Source of the DNA: Eutypella sp. D-1
Taxonomy: Eukaryota; Ascomycota; Sordariomycetes; Xylariales; Diatrypaceae
DNA: 64,000 nt
Assembly: GCA_023313575.1 (NCBI GenBank)
Contig: JAJTTP010000010.1
Location: forward strand, 1,719,324-1,783,323
Reading direction: 5' to 3'
Part shown: piece after piece, positions 9,973 through 23,845 of the stretch
Layout: every line of letters starts with the position of its first letter
How positions within the stretch are numbered: position 1 is the first letter of the stretch
Position numbers and translations under genes: made by a program
The notes under the pieces: model-generated
Told to the model about the DNA's origin: nothing
What the model saw: only the letters and a program-made list of their open reading frames with translations
Database searches by the model: none

Positions 9973-12900
9973 AAACCGGAGTTAGTCGGTGTGCGGAGCG
10001 GAACCAAACAGCCAGGACGGATATGAAGGGGTTTCCTTAGTATCTAGGACGTTGGCTTGATCCTTTGAAGTGTATCAAGAGTCATGTTTATTCCCTTTTC
10101 TCTATGTAGGTATATACTGTATTCCATATTAGTTATGTCGTGGTCCGGAAGTGCTGAAGACTTGGGACAAGTCGAACTTAGCATGTAAGTTGCGGAACCT
10201 AGCCGTTTAGCCGCTGCGGCTGTGCCGCATGCGCGCTATAACTACGGTGAGGCTCAAGCAGAAGTGAACATTAACGTCAAACCGCCTAAACAGATCTTAT
10301 TAGCAAATACTTATGTCGAATTTATTTCGACGCATATAGTTCGCAATGCAAGATTTTACTAGGACCCGTCGTATCCCGGCAACTGCTTGCATCTCTGTGT
10401 ATCTATCTATGCACGCACCAGTACTGAAATATGCTAGCACTTCGCAGAACCAGATAACCCGCATCAGTGGTCCGTAGATCCTAGCCGATTTTCTCCACTC
10501 CCACCCAGATCTCGCAGGGGTGAAGAAAGCTTAGCCAGAGCCATACCCATGAATATGAATGCCTCCCTGCTTAAGGCATCATGCGCTCTGTGTGCGTGCA
10601 CGAACCTTCGTAGAACCGTCGGGAAACTCGTCGTACAAGTCGAATATGATAGAGAACCAAAGGAGGGGTGAGGGGAGGGCGCCAGGGCCCATAGTGAATG
10701 TTGAACTACTTACATACTACATGTCAGTTGGGAATTACCAGTTGTGATTATGTCGGTGAGATCCTCACGGCGACTAGCGACGAAGGTTTTTAACTGCCTA
10801 TTTGAGCGGGCCCTCCTGCCACCCCTATTTCCTATTTCGCACGCATCCCCTCTCCCACCCTCTCACAATAACCACACTTAGGTAAACAGGCATAAACGTG
10901 CGTGGTGAGAGGCGAAAGCGGTAAGATTGATAAATTACAAGAGGTCGGTCGGTCGACCGGGAAATGAACGTAGGAGCAGTGGCGCTCAGCGCTTATGTAG
11001 CTAGCGAGTTACATGATGACATCTTACGGCTGTCGGCTCCCTCAGACGTTAGGTAAATAAGTAATTAACTACTCTAAGTAGAGTGGTGTCTAGCCGCGTC
11101 GCGCCAATAGGGGTCGTAGACGGAAACGCCACGGATGGTTCTAGGTAGTGTGCGCGGGCGGCCGGAGGGCTACGCATCCGTCTCTTTGGGTAGCGGATAG
11201 CGAACGAGCTAGTGACCGGCCCTTCAATTCGGCGACCTCAACGCGATCCGACGGACGTAACACGAACACGTCTGCCGGAGGAGGTAGTTGGGTTGTTCTG
11301 ATGTGCCGGATTGGACCAACACAGTAATGATGCACGCGTAACCCCAAGGTACCTCGCGCAGAGACCTGCACCGCGCAATGCTGCAAGTTGCTACGTGGTA
11401 AGCATCGATCGCACTAGTTATAGTCACGATAGTCTGTTCAAATAAGGGGATTGATAGCCAGTCTACCTGCCTGGGCGGGTAAGGTTTTTTCTTCTTCCCC
11501 TCAACATAGTATGTTTCTCCATGCGATAGATCGGAGATCTCGCGGCCCTAGGATCGAAGATCTTTCCCGCCGGGCTACCAACTACTTAGTTGGAACTATC
11601 CTGCCTTCTTTCCTCTTCTTTGTCCTGCCTAATTTGGTCTATTGAAAGAGTCGCAGCGAGTGCCATCCATGTCTGAGTTGGAAGTTGTTGCCTATCAAGC
11701 CTCTCCCGAACTGTCTCTTCTTTGTTGTTTCTCAACTTGCTGGCTGTTTGGCCTGGCTTGGCTCACGTCCATTCAGTCATTTTACTCTAACCCAGCAGTC
11801 CCATCTCCTACGGTGCACTACTAGATGCACGCTGCAGGAGAGGATACAGGAAATGGATGATGGTGATGTGGTAGAATGTATTGATGCACAAATGAACGGG
11901 GTAGAGCGAAAACGCCACCCTTTTCGTTGCTCCTGGGTTGGGACCGAATCTCAACGTCCGCAAACTCCGTCGTCCCGGATGTCTCTAATAACTGTCCTTT
12001 CTGCATGCAGCTGATCAGACGGGTAATAGTGACCTAGTAATACGAGAAAGTAAGCAGCGACAAGTAAGTAATAGCGACTGAGTCTAGCGCGCAGTGAGCA
12101 ATGCATAGGGGGAATTGAAGTCTGAGGTTGAAACATAGCGGGAAGCCAACACCTTCCTTCCTCTTTCCCTTCCCGTATTTCGCATCTGTACTCTCCATCC
12201 CCCTTTATCCATTGATCATTTTGTTTCCTACTCGCGCACCGCGTGGATGGATGGGATGGAATAGTTAGAAATTTGATTGTGACGGATCATAAAGGGAGCA
12301 TGTACCCGTTATGCAGGTACACCGATTCTATAGAAACAAAAACGTCCATGACTCGATTTGATCCGAAAAATGTGACCGTGGCGTTCCCCCCCTGTCCCCC
12401 CTTATGAGAGGAAGCGTTTTTTTTTCTTTCCTGCAAGCCTGGCTTTCCCAAATCCGACCAATGATCTATCGGACTAGCTTGCTTAAATACTCTAACTACG
12501 AGTCGTAGCTGGGTATGCGGCACTGCGTCGTTTGGTGTGGTTTTTTTTTCTTGCTCCTCTATTAGCCCGTTAGGCTACACTAGAGAGCTCAGGCACCTAC
12601 CTACCTCTAATAAGCTGGTTGCTGGCATACGCAGTAAGGTAGCAGCAGACTAACAGGCGGATACCCGCGGCGTTGCCCATGATGCAAGTGGTGATGAAGC
12701 CAAGCGAACATCTTCATTTTCCAGGCGGCGAATCTTTTTCCTCTACTACTTCTTGCTAATCCCCCACAAAGGCCAATAATGGATGGCTTTTCACCCCCCT
12801 TGAAACATCAATTCGCATCTACTACCTATGAACCGTTGGTTGATTTTGCACTTGTCATACAATGTGTGCGTGCGATGCGGCCTTTTTTTTCCATATAGAG

Positions 12901-14432
12901 TTATTAGGGTTGCGGGAGCCGCCGCCGGATCTAAAAAGAATATGCGTGTCCCTTACATTATCCGTACACCCTCACACATCCATACATCCATACATACATA
13001 CACTTTGGAAGGAAGTCCTTGCCGGGATGTTGGATTGACGGATTACAAAGTTGCGTGTACCGGACTCGTGTGGGTGGGGTGTTGGTGGCGTGGTAATAAG
13101 CCTCCTTTTCTTTTCGCTGCATGGCTGATAAAAAGTACATGAGAGAGAAGGAAAGGAAGGAAAGAAAACGGATAGGCTGATAATTGTAAGTGAGAACGAG
13201 GTGTTCATTTGCTTCATCTTATTCTTGTGATAGCTACCTATATCTACCAGACTATCTACGTAGGTCTATATAGGATGATGATACCTCTCTCCAGCTTACA
13301 TGCCTACCAATGTGTCCGCGTAGTTTGGTATTCGGGTACATATGTAGAAATTGACAGCTACTACCTAGATTCACTTGATTGGATCGAGAGCTAAAACCTT
13401 CGCAAGCCACCAAAACCTATCTATGCACTCATTCGTGTAGGTAGGAATTCCTCGAGATTACTTGATTACGTCTGCCACACCTTTTTCGCCAAGACCCCCT
13501 TGCCCGGCTTTTCCGGATCGGGTAGCTGTGCCTGTCGATGATCATCCCGACAACCCTCCCATGGGATGAAAAGAATGGGAAGGATGTCAGGATGTGTATA
13601 TGGATTGCCCGCGTTCCTGATGATCTTCCTCACGTGTGTGTGTGTGAGTGATATGCGACATGTACTTCAGAATTGATAAGCAGTTTGGTCAAGAGGGGGC
13701 AGGAGGTTGATAGAATTGAAGGTTTGTGATTATTAGTGAACAGCACCTGCTGCTGTTGTAGACTGATCGATTGACTTTCGTTTCCAATAACCATTATACC
13801 CAATTCCATCGTCTTCCAATTGTGCTGATCCTGGCTCGTATGTACTATGCTGCTCCTAAATCAACGTTTTTTTCCCCCCGTGATGCCTCTATGTAAATTT
13901 GCCGACCATAAATTATTTGCCTTTGGCCCGTTAAGTTCCTGGGTTCCGACGAACCTATCCTAAAAATAAAATCTCCCGCCGCTTTGCGCGGACTAGATCG
14001 AATAAGAAAAAGTTCGGTATCCGATATGGCGAAAGAATTGACCGCTCTATATTACACGCCTGATCTAATCGTTCTTGTCGTAGAATGCTTTGATTTTGTT
14101 CTTTTTTGTCCGCGGCGCGTATAGACAGTGTCGAATTCGAACTTTGATAAATAATAGCAAAATAATCCAATGGCAGATTCGCATACTCGGCATATGCGAC
14201 CCCACAAGGAGTTGCCTGCTAATTCATAATGCTGTGCCAATATGTGCTTGCAAAATTCTGTTGCCCATCTTATCTCCTGAAAACGCCGTCCTGGTATCTC
14301 GGAAAAAGTAATGCAGTGACCCAAATGGTGTGTGAAACCCATCAGCCGGGAAAAAAATCATGCTCATCGTCAATTGCCGCTTCAACGACGGTCCTCCGCA
14401 ACTCAATGGTAGAACCCCAGTGTGCCAATTAC
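9973..14432. other. Gene-poor intergenic region
   Basis: About 4.5 kb with only short open frames lacking domains, consistent codon bias or splice structure. Contents include homopolymer runs (T near 12418-12425 and 12541-12549), a GGTCGGTCGGTCGACC motif near 10944, the CCTACCTACCT-type motif near 12597, and CATACATCCATACATACATAC near 12980. I see no tRNA or conserved protein here; transcribed non-coding RNA cannot be excluded. Confidence 0.5.
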
Positions 14433-15839
14433 TCAATCGTCGTCGGGGTCGGGATTTGTCGTCCGTAGGACCTTTCTCGAGTAGTCGTGATTATCTTGAA
14501 TGGTGTTGATGCTTTCGCGGCTCTTGTTTTCGCGGGTGTATAAGTTGCCGGCAAAAGGATCCATGCGAGGATCGTGAGGCATGATTCGACTGTTTCGGCG
14601 GTTTCCAGACAGCTGCTCGCTGTCCCATATCGACGCCATCTCGGTCCTCGGCGTGCTCATCATTCCGGCCGAACTACCTCTCCCACTGTTCGATCTTTCC
14701 ACCATCGCTTCCTGCTGGCGTCTTCTGCGACGCATCCACAAGAGGACTCCGATGGCTCCGAGGATGGCTACGAATCCCAGCACTCCTACGGCAATACCAA
14801 CAGCCGTTCCCGTCGGAATACCGCTCTTTTCCTTCTCTGGTACTCCTTGAGCATCGGCAGAATCGGTCGGATCCGTGCCCTGGCTAGCGGTAGGGGCGAC
14901 GGTAATAGTTTGCACCTGAGTGGCGCCACCGGCAGTGACGGTCTGGACGGAAGTAATTGGTTCGTCAGTTGGGGGATCAGGAGCTGTCGTCGTGGTCTGC
15001 CATAAAATATTAGTCTCATCGTTAATGGATTTCGAGTTGATATGCCATACGCGGCACCACGAATAAAACTAGTCATACAGAAGTGATCAAGGTAGTAGAG
15101 GTAGAGGTAGAGGAGGTAGGTGGAGTGGTCTTGGTCTCGTCGATTGTACTCGGGGCAACAGTGACTGTGCCCAGCACAGTCGTAGTGACTTCCTACTCCG
15201 AAGAATGCTGTTAAAATAATGTCGTCTTCAGAAGCGGCAGCAAACATTCTGCTACTAGACCACACTGCTGGCGTAGCTGAGCCCTGGGAGATTCTTTTTT
15301 TTTCTTCGACGAGACCTTGTGCATGGGAGCGGGGCGAGGAGAAAGAGAGCGGAAAATTGCTGAACGTTGGGGCACTTACCTTGGGACGACCAGTCGTCGT
15401 AGGCGAAGAAGAACCGGCGCCTTTAGTTGAAGTTGGAGACTTGCCCAGAGCCATGTATCCCCATAGCCCGTTACCACCACAGGTATCATCTGGGAAACCT
15501 GGGCAGGAATCGCTGCACTCGCTGACATCCGAGAGGGTTGACTTGGCAGGCTCGACATTGCTACACCAACAATTATTCCCTTTCACAATAGCGAATGAAA
15601 ATCCCTTGCAAGTATCATGGCAAAGACCATCGGATTGCCATGTATCGAAAGCTTTCAAAGGTCATAGGTGTCAGCAAGAGCATACTACCATGGCCGCGGG
15701 TTAGCTTACTAGGGTCTGATGTTGCAGTATTAATGTTGGCACATAAGTCCATAGGGATAGACGGCGCGCCAGACGTAAGTCTGGCCATTAAGGCGACGAC
15801 AACCGCTAGAAGCGGTGTCTTTATTTTTGAGAGAGCCAT
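14433..15839 (-). CDS. WSC-domain cell wall integrity sensor (Wsc/SLG-type)
   Basis: Four exons on the minus strand: 15710-15839, 15380-15651, 15079-15192, 14433-14996 (359 aa). All joins keep frame (phases 1, 0, 0) and use GTAAGC, GTAAGT and GTATGA donors. The product starts with a signal peptide (LLAVVVALMARLTSGAP), then a compact WSC domain with eight Cys (LCANINT, GLCHDTCKG, NCWCSN, ECSDSCPG, DTCGGNG), then a Ser/Thr-rich stalk likely to be O-mannosylated, one membrane helix (GTAVGIAVGVLGFVAILGA) followed by WMRRRRRQQ, and a cytoplasmic tail with RMDPFAGNLY and acidic end PDPDDD. Known Wsc proteins sense cell wall stress and signal through Rho1 and the Pkc1 MAP kinase cascade. The third exon and the 187-nt second intron are the least certain parts. 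It could alternatively be a WSC protein without a sensor role. Confidence 0.85.
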
Positions 15840-18800
15840 CGTGGGCGCAAAACTGGATGTGTAGAATCTGGGTTTAGAGTTAGTCGGGATTTTCATCGAG
15901 TTGTGATGATGAGTGCTCGAGCGTCGACTAGGCACTGATGCCGAGGTAGATCAATAGATAAACATGACAAGGTGTAGAGAGTTTGAAAGACAGAAAATTT
16001 TGGCTGCAGCGAAGAACGATCGGGGCCAACTAACTGTGATCGAATGCCACAGATGGCAACGAAAGTGGACCGACAGATCAACAGATATCCAAATAGGTTA
16101 CTGCAAGATTTACACGGAGCTGAGCGTGTTCCCGAGTGCGACGGCCATGACCAAGTTGAAGTGGATACACGTCCGATGGAGAATACGGGGAGACGGACAG
16201 AAACGGAGTGAGAGAAGATATGTATGTATGTAGTAGACAGAGGAAGGCGAGCGAATGTGTGTGTGGTTGGCCAAGAGAAGATCACACAAAGAAAGTGGTT
16301 TGAGCGAGTGACAGGCTGACAGCGGTTGTTGCTAAGAACCACTGGACCCGTTGACGAGACCGACCAGACCAGACCAGACCGAGGTCTTTGCTCACCTCTC
16401 ACCTCTCTTATTACTTGCTCTCCCGAGATCTCTCACCCACTCACGGTATTGATGCCCAAACGAATTACCGTCACCGTCGTGGTCGTGCACAGCATATACA
16501 CGTTCACACACAGTCGGGGTGGGCGGGTAAGAAAAAAGAGAGGGCAAAAAAGAAGAAGAGAAGGGGAGGGGAAAGAAAATAGGGCAAGGAGTAAGAAAGG
16601 TAGAAAAAAAAAGAGAGAGAGGAATAATAAAAAAACACTATACCTTAAGGAAACGCGAAGCGAAGGAATGAGGTGGAAATGGGACTTGTCCAGGGTGTAA
16701 GTGAACCGGAGAGAGAGGACTTAAGGAAAGGAACCTGGTAAGACTAAAATGAAAAAAGAGATAGACACCTTTGGGCCATGCAGCCGGGAGAGCTGGAATA
16801 ACAACTAATGTAGCTGGTAGAGAAGTGATTACAGGGATTCCCTACGATGTACCGTACAAGGATCACATGGGTTGCAGGGATTATCGCGATTACGGGCGCT
16901 GCCAGCCAGCCAACCAGTTAGCGTTAGAATACTTGGATACCAGCCGCTGCCAAGACCGATCGGACGGTAGGTGGGTACGAAGTACGAAGAGGAAGAGGTC
17001 CGGGTATAGGTATCTAAGTATAAGTATACGGAGTACTCAGAGGAGGTAGGTATCTTCCAACATACAAGGCACCTGGCCAGGGCAGAGCAGGGCAGGGCGG
17101 GCGTAGTTGGCAGGTGAAAGAGCCCCCTTCAGAGCAGGTAATCAGTGTAGGTATGCAGCAGCTACATGTATTTCGGCGTTCGCGTCTATCTATGTAAATA
17201 TCTTCAAGGCTGTTCACAACCTTCGGGTGGGTTTGTTCAAGTTCCCAGAGGTTGCAGGTGGGTTGCTGGGTTAAGCCCGTAGCGGATACCCAAAATACCT
17301 ACCTAGGCTAGGAAGCTATATTCAGGTGTCTATTTCCGCCTGATATGTACCGGGGCTACGTAAGTTTCCATGGATGTAATAGTCCATTCTCTTTGTTCCA
17401 ACTCCTTGTTTTTCTTTTCTTTTCTTCTAGAAAGTAGCTATTTCTAGGTTACTGGAGTACTTAAAACAAGTATGAATCGGGCAGATGCAAGATTGGCGAA
17501 GGCGCCGAGTCCAAATACGAGACAGCGTTTTTGGAAGAATGAGCGAAAAAAAAAAACCTGGCAGAGCGGCAGATCGGATGATATATGTTTATAAATACCC
17601 CCGAAACGTCCTTTTCAACCTCTTGGGTTTTTATTCCAAGGCAGACATACCTAGGTAGATATGCCAATTGGCATCTTCGCTTCGTATAGATTCGCACACT
17701 AACAATTTCCATGGTTGATGATGTAATCCAGTGTTCAAGTCTTCAAGGCTCCCAGTAGGTAAGTATTTATGTATAGGCTACTTACATGTATGTGGTTTAA
17801 ATAGTATGTGTTCTCCACATGACTGTTTGGTACGTCGTACTTCGTACTTGGTAAACAATTCAGCTCGAACATTTGCTTCTACACCTTAAATCGTGATGGT
17901 GAAATAATAATGTTTTTTGGCTTTTACTATGGTACTTAGTATAATAACGATATGTAGCATTGGCAGCATGCCATGCCAACTTCACTATATCAGACATATC
18001 AATTTATTATCTCTATTTAAATCCCTCTTTCATGGAGGGGAATGGCCGACGCCGGACCATCGGCTTCTGCTTTATAAGAAAAAGCCGTATTCCCCGACCA
18101 CCGACCACCGACCACCGACCAACCTCCTCTGGAAGCTGGAATGGAACATAATAGCGGTCGCGGCCGTATGCACTCGCCGCACAGGCATCCGGTCATGTCC
18201 GGCGCTCACTGAGAAGGTATCAGTCATCAGTTGCCAACCCGCAACAATTCGCCAGTTGCTTTGCTGTAAAAACGGGGTATGAGTGCCCCGGCCCATCATT
18301 ACCCACGCATGTCTAGGTGTCATATGCAACAGCTATGTAGGGGCAGGTCAGCGAGACTTTGCCTATGCGGTAAGGATCTACTTCTATACCTTCATACTTG
18401 GAGGTTATATCTATGGTCATGGTTCTAAATGGTTCTGTTATAATAGTTCAGGCGTGTAATGGTCTAGAACGCACGATTGATAAGGAAGAGAGGCGGGCTA
18501 AGGTATAAGACGGTGAACCATCGTTCTCACGACCTGGAGGAAGCGGCATCGCCAACTAGTATCTTAGATCTTGATAAAGAACGGCGCAAACCGCACACAC
18601 ACAACGAAGTGTCCTAGGAGATTGTCCCCCAGGTATGCATGCAGCTACTACGTAGTGGGCAAACTTTACATGGCTATGGTAACGATTGGGGGCGGAGCGC
18701 TACGAGCCCCTCACACCACACGCTGGTTTCGTGGCCGGGTCCACCATAGGCGCGCCGCCAGAGAGACGATGGCGTCACCGCTATAGGTTGGCTATAAGAT

Positions 18801-21800
18801 GGCTATTCTGTTTAACGTAAGTCTAGGGTTTTGGAGGGGCGGACCCGGATGGTAGAAGGGCCGTAAGGGTCCGGAGTAAATACTCCATATCTTATTTCCA
18901 TCACCAGCTGCCTCATGAGCATAATTAACCATTTTGAGATCTAATGTGTAGCTACAAATGACATTTGGAGGCGATTGGCTACCAACTACCTACATTAGTA
19001 GAAGTAGAGATAAGAGTATTCAACCGTCAAAAGTTCCGATAAAGAAGATGTAGTTAACTAATACGGGGAAAAGGAGATAACTTGTATTTACTGAACCCTT
19101 GACCTGACGTTGCATCTATAGATTGATAGACTAGAGGTTGACCAACCACCCCGTCTCACACTACATGCGACAGATAACGCCTCGATACCCGCGTTACTAC
19201 ATACGTACTTAGGTAGTCACAAAGCCGATTGCTTGGTGGTCGTTGGTAGTGTAGCACCGACCTATCGATCAAACTAGGCCGTCCCCAGGTCGTGACAAGT
19301 GGTCGATATATTGCCTACCAACAGCGCTATCCGGACAAATAAGATGCTCTGCTTCCCGCTTCCCGATTGCACGTGTTCCTAGGCGGCAACCGAGCAAAAC
19401 GTATGCGATTGGGATTCGCGGTTCGTCTCGGTTTCCCAATTCGCTCGTCTCATATGAGAGACAACGGGAGTGATGGATGACGGGGACACATGACGGTTAC
19501 CCGGTTACAACTACCGCCCATTCCGTCACCACATCTGTATGTTTCGATAAATCATGTCCCTAGAAAGCTTGACTGGTTCTCGCTTGACATGTGGGAAACA
19601 CCATGATAATAAATAATAGCCGACATAGCAGCTATTCAGACAATTTGGCAAGCTCATATGCACACGTACAGTACATACTCTCATAGGCCTATGTGCAAGC
19701 CTACATAAGGTTGCCGACATCAATGCCACCCCAGGTAACATGCAGCTACTGGCAGATAGACAGACACATGTCATACGTGAGATGGCCAATGGCCAATGCG
19801 CAGTGACAAGCCCCCCCGCTGCCATCCCCAAATGAAGGACGAGGGTTCTGTTTCTTTCGGCATATTCGGATCACTCCTCCTCGGCTCGTAGTTACTTATT
19901 AGTTCGAGGCTTGTTATCGTTACTCAGCATCGCGCCGGGACACTGCCGTCGCGACTCCTCCCTTCTCCCCATCCCCTCGACGGCGATCCCGTTTCTATGT
20001 TGTGAACCGTGCTTTACGATTGGAGAGGGTCTGCACGATACCCAAGAAAGAATTACATAGGTCGACGCTACCACCCCGCGTGTACCGGTGTCCAACTGTC
20101 ACTATTTAGTTTGTTACCTACGTAGCCAAGCCTAGGTAGGGTATGGATGATATCAACTTAACTTCTACAGCGAACGTAAGGTTTAAGTAAGCCTGACCCA
20201 ATTATGATATATCTTCGCCTGCCATGCAAACACACATATATTGTGCATACATAAATAAACTGCATCGACGATCAAGAGATACCTGGGTAAAACATCGACT
20301 TCCCCTCTTTTCTAGCGGGTCACGGTTAACGATCGACCACGCGATTGTAACAGCTACAAGTAGTTGCGTATCCGCCGAACAAGGCTTGGGATGGGCTTGA
20401 TGCCTGCGAGACCAAGATAATTATGTCACCAGATACTGTAGGCACTGCTCAATTTAGTATGGTATAGTGCAAGTGCCCACGGGTCGACCGACCGACCGAC
20501 CTCTTGTCATCTATGAACCTCCCCGCGAAGTTAAACCCCAGACACTAGTATCAAGGCAATCATTTAATAACTAACAGACACTACCCTTGCGTATTGAAAA
20601 GTCGATATAACATCATTTGTCGCCAGGATCACCCGGTTGCACTAGGTGGCGGGATGGCTGTTTATTAAACGACCTTCACACCACCACCGACATCACCACC
20701 ACCACCACTACTCTAGCTCACCCTAATATGTAATGACTGCCCTCCCTCTTTTCTTTCCCGTTCGCCTGTGCCTGGGATCGGAACCATGCCAGTATGCAGA
20801 GTGAAATGCCTGCTTTGCCCGTGGAGGTTATCTATTGGACAATTGCATTCTATTAGCAGGCCACCCTGTCGTCCAACGTACGTCTACCGGATATAGCTAC
20901 GTGCATGAAGCTGGGAAACAAACTACTCTGCTCCTATCTCCCGTTGATAAGGAAGGCCAGGGCACAGGTTTTTCTTCTCTTCTGCTTTCTCTCCGCCAGC
21001 GGATAAAATGGTTGGTAAACCAATTGTTTTGAACCAACCCAAAAAGTCCCCCTCAAGAAGAGAAAAAAAAAAGGAAGGAAAAGTATTGGATGATGAATGT
21101 TTAGTCAACCGTAGTCTTGGGGGAATACGATATTGGCCTGGTTAACTAACTAGCACTTGATATTGGGTTGGCACCGCCACGTTCTCTCGTGTCGCTCTTA
21201 CTAAAGACGCCCGACCTTCCTGACGCTGCCTAGTCAGGTCATATATATGCGGGAAGAAATCGATATCGCGCGAGCCTTAGTAAGGGAGGGTGTGACGGGT
21301 GGTGTGGTGTAGTCAATAAAAATCATTTTAAGTATGTAGCAGTGTAGGTAGTCATATGCAGACCATCACCACCCGGATGCGTCCGTGTTTATCATGTATG
21401 TACTGCGTTGCCCTGCCTGCGCTGCACGTTTGCACCTGTCATCATCATCATCATCCCTCACTCACTACCACCACATGCGACCCTTTCTCTGATCTGACGT
21501 GACCCGTTATACGAAGTGGGAGCATCGAAACTCACCATCACACAATAATCATACCCTCTCCCACCATTCAGGCGGCTTTACGTACTGATGGAAGAAATTC
21601 CGCATTTCCTAACTACTTAGGTAGTTAACTTCCTTCCCCCTCCCTGCTCGTGCTTCTCCTCCTCCTTCCAAGATAAAGAAGGACTAAATACCTGATCGAA
21701 TAAAACCTCATGCCGTACCGGGTTTAGTACATAAGCAAGCTAGGTTCGCTGCATCTCATAGATTCGGCAAGATATGCGGCGACGTAGATAGAACCAAATC

Positions 21801-23845
21801 CTCACCGCATCCACTACCACCAACTACAACTACTAACCACTTCCACCGTGCCCCGGCCCCGGCCCATCATTTGACCTTTTTCGACGTGCGGGGTTGGGGG
21901 AAGGGTTCGGACGTAGCGTCGCACCGCCGCCGCCGGGGTCCCGATCGTCTGGACCCTTGGCCGAACGTACCGCCCGCATTGGCTGCTAGTGTATGTATGG
22001 GCTTGTCAGCATGGCCTGATCGACGGGCCGATGGGGAATGCCCCCCTCCCCACTCCCACTCGACTGCGCTATGTATGGTGAACCCTGGTCGAGTTGCCGC
22101 TGGGTTAAGACCTTACCTAACTTACTTGAGTATGTGCCTAGAGACGCAAACTGAGGGCATCGTCGGTAAATGCAAACATAACCAACCTCCCCCATTTTAC
22201 AACATGGAGTCCAGTAAAGGAGGGGGGTATTGCCGTCGTAGCGGTAGCGGGGTAGCGGGGTTGCAAGGTGCTCCATGCGGTATTAACGCGATGAATACTG
22301 GAAAAAGTCTCGACTCTCTGATACCCTTGTCGTTATTTCCATAACTGCCTGTGACGTATACATAAAACAACTTGCTATCTATCTGATGAGGTTCAGATAA
22401 AGACACCAGCTTAACCGATCTCGCGAGGTAGGTAGGGCCCCGGACCCGCCCCCCACTTGCAAAACTCGCTCGGCTCCGGGCGTGACCGTAACCGAAAATT
22501 TCGCTTCTCGCTACCGCGGCTGAGGAAATGTCGTCACTTGCTACTTCTCCAGGTCTTGGCCCGTAGGGTGTTCACGTTACTCAGGGATGGATGACCCGGC
22601 ACGGCTGTACGATAAGTCGCTAAAATACATTAAATCAAGCAATTTTGACGATTTTGACAAGCCAGTAATATTTGCAGTCTCGGTTGAGTATAAATGACAT
22701 GTCTGGATTAACTCACAAGGCCTACGCTACTGTGGGGTTCATGAAGTTGAAGAAGACATCTAAACAAGCCCTTAGTATTAGCAATGCTGTCCAGCAATGG
22801 CCGCGGCCAAAGGGGAGTTCGACGGCGGACCAGCCGACATGAGATGAGTACAGGCAAATTGTGGGAAAACGACCATCGTGTGGGTTTATTAGGGAACCTG
22901 CTTGACGATAATTTATCTTCAACATATGCCCAGCTTCGTCTGTTCATATGATTTGCTCGCCTATGTACCTCATGACCTAGATTAGTATTCACACGTAGTT
23001 GGCAAGTGAAGTCGGCTTACAAGCTTCTTCCGTTGGTCAAGTTCGGAGACCCTAGACCATGGCTGAATAAAAATACTCGAGGTCTCGGGGAATATATCTC
23101 CGCCATGTCTCTTCATTCACCCGTCCGCCCCCTTATCTACATGAAACAGAGATGCTGGTTCGCGGTGCTTTTGCCCTATTGTCCGTGCGCGGCTGCTCCA
23201 GCGCCCGCAATTTGACGATAGTTGGGAGGAATGTAGTGTAGCACGACGCGAGCGCGGAGTTCGGTTCAGCCTCATTTAAACGAGTGCCAGGTTAGGCGAG
23301 GTCACCCGAGACAACGTAGGCTAGCTGACGGTTCCGCAGCATTCCCGTGCAAAGACGTGATGTTATGGGGGTTTACTGTTTGTTGACAACTTGCAACGTC
23401 ACGCGTTATATGGTAGGGACTGTGAACTAGGATCTCGTTATGGTTGACTATTCAACCAGGAGATGATGCATCGCGTTTATCTACTCTTAGCCGAGGAACT
23501 AAGTCTACATGGAGAACTCGGTGATCCGCAGCTAGCGTAATATGAACAGTGAACTGAAGCCCCCGTATCCCATCCAAGTCATTCAGCATGTCATGACCCT
23601 TGCCTAGATAGACCACATCCACTCGTTACTCTCAATCATAAGTCAATCCAGGTCAGGGTAACCGATGGGGTACATAGATACATAGAAGCCCCTATGTAGC
23701 AGTAAAACGCCATGAACACCGGTCCAGAACCAGTCCCTCTTTACCCTGCCCGGAAAATTCAGAACCTCGCGTACCTAGCCGACAAACCAGCCGGCTAACC
23801 ATGGGAAAATAAACGAGACCAAGTATCATCGACCAACTAACTCGC
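15840..23845. other. 8 kb gene-poor region between the WSC and kelch genes
   Basis: This stretch lacks any frame with protein-like features. It starts with the likely promoter and 5' leader of the WSC gene, which includes a GACCAGACCAGACCAGACC repeat (about 16363-16381) and an A/G-rich strand from about 16528 to 16640. Further on are GACCACC tandem units (about 18096-18119), CACCACCAC runs near 20680-20710, CATCATCATCATC near 21441, and scattered copies of a TACCTAGGTAG-like motif (17649, 20132, 21615). I see no tRNA, rRNA or transposon open frame. The length is unusual against the 1-2 kb gaps elsewhere. Confidence 0.5.

Noticed and set aside
11141..12523. Several 60-110 codon frames on both strands
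   Set aside because: No ATG context, codon bias, domain or splice signals distinguishes them from chance in a mixed-composition intergenic region.
15219..15704. 161-codon plus-strand frame opposite the WSC gene
   Set aside because: It runs across two introns and the WSC domain of a gene with clear splice structure on the other strand; the sequence has no domain.
16326..16700. 124-codon Lys/Arg-rich plus-strand frame
   Set aside because: Translation of an A/G-rich leader tract upstream of the WSC gene; the sequence is pure low complexity.
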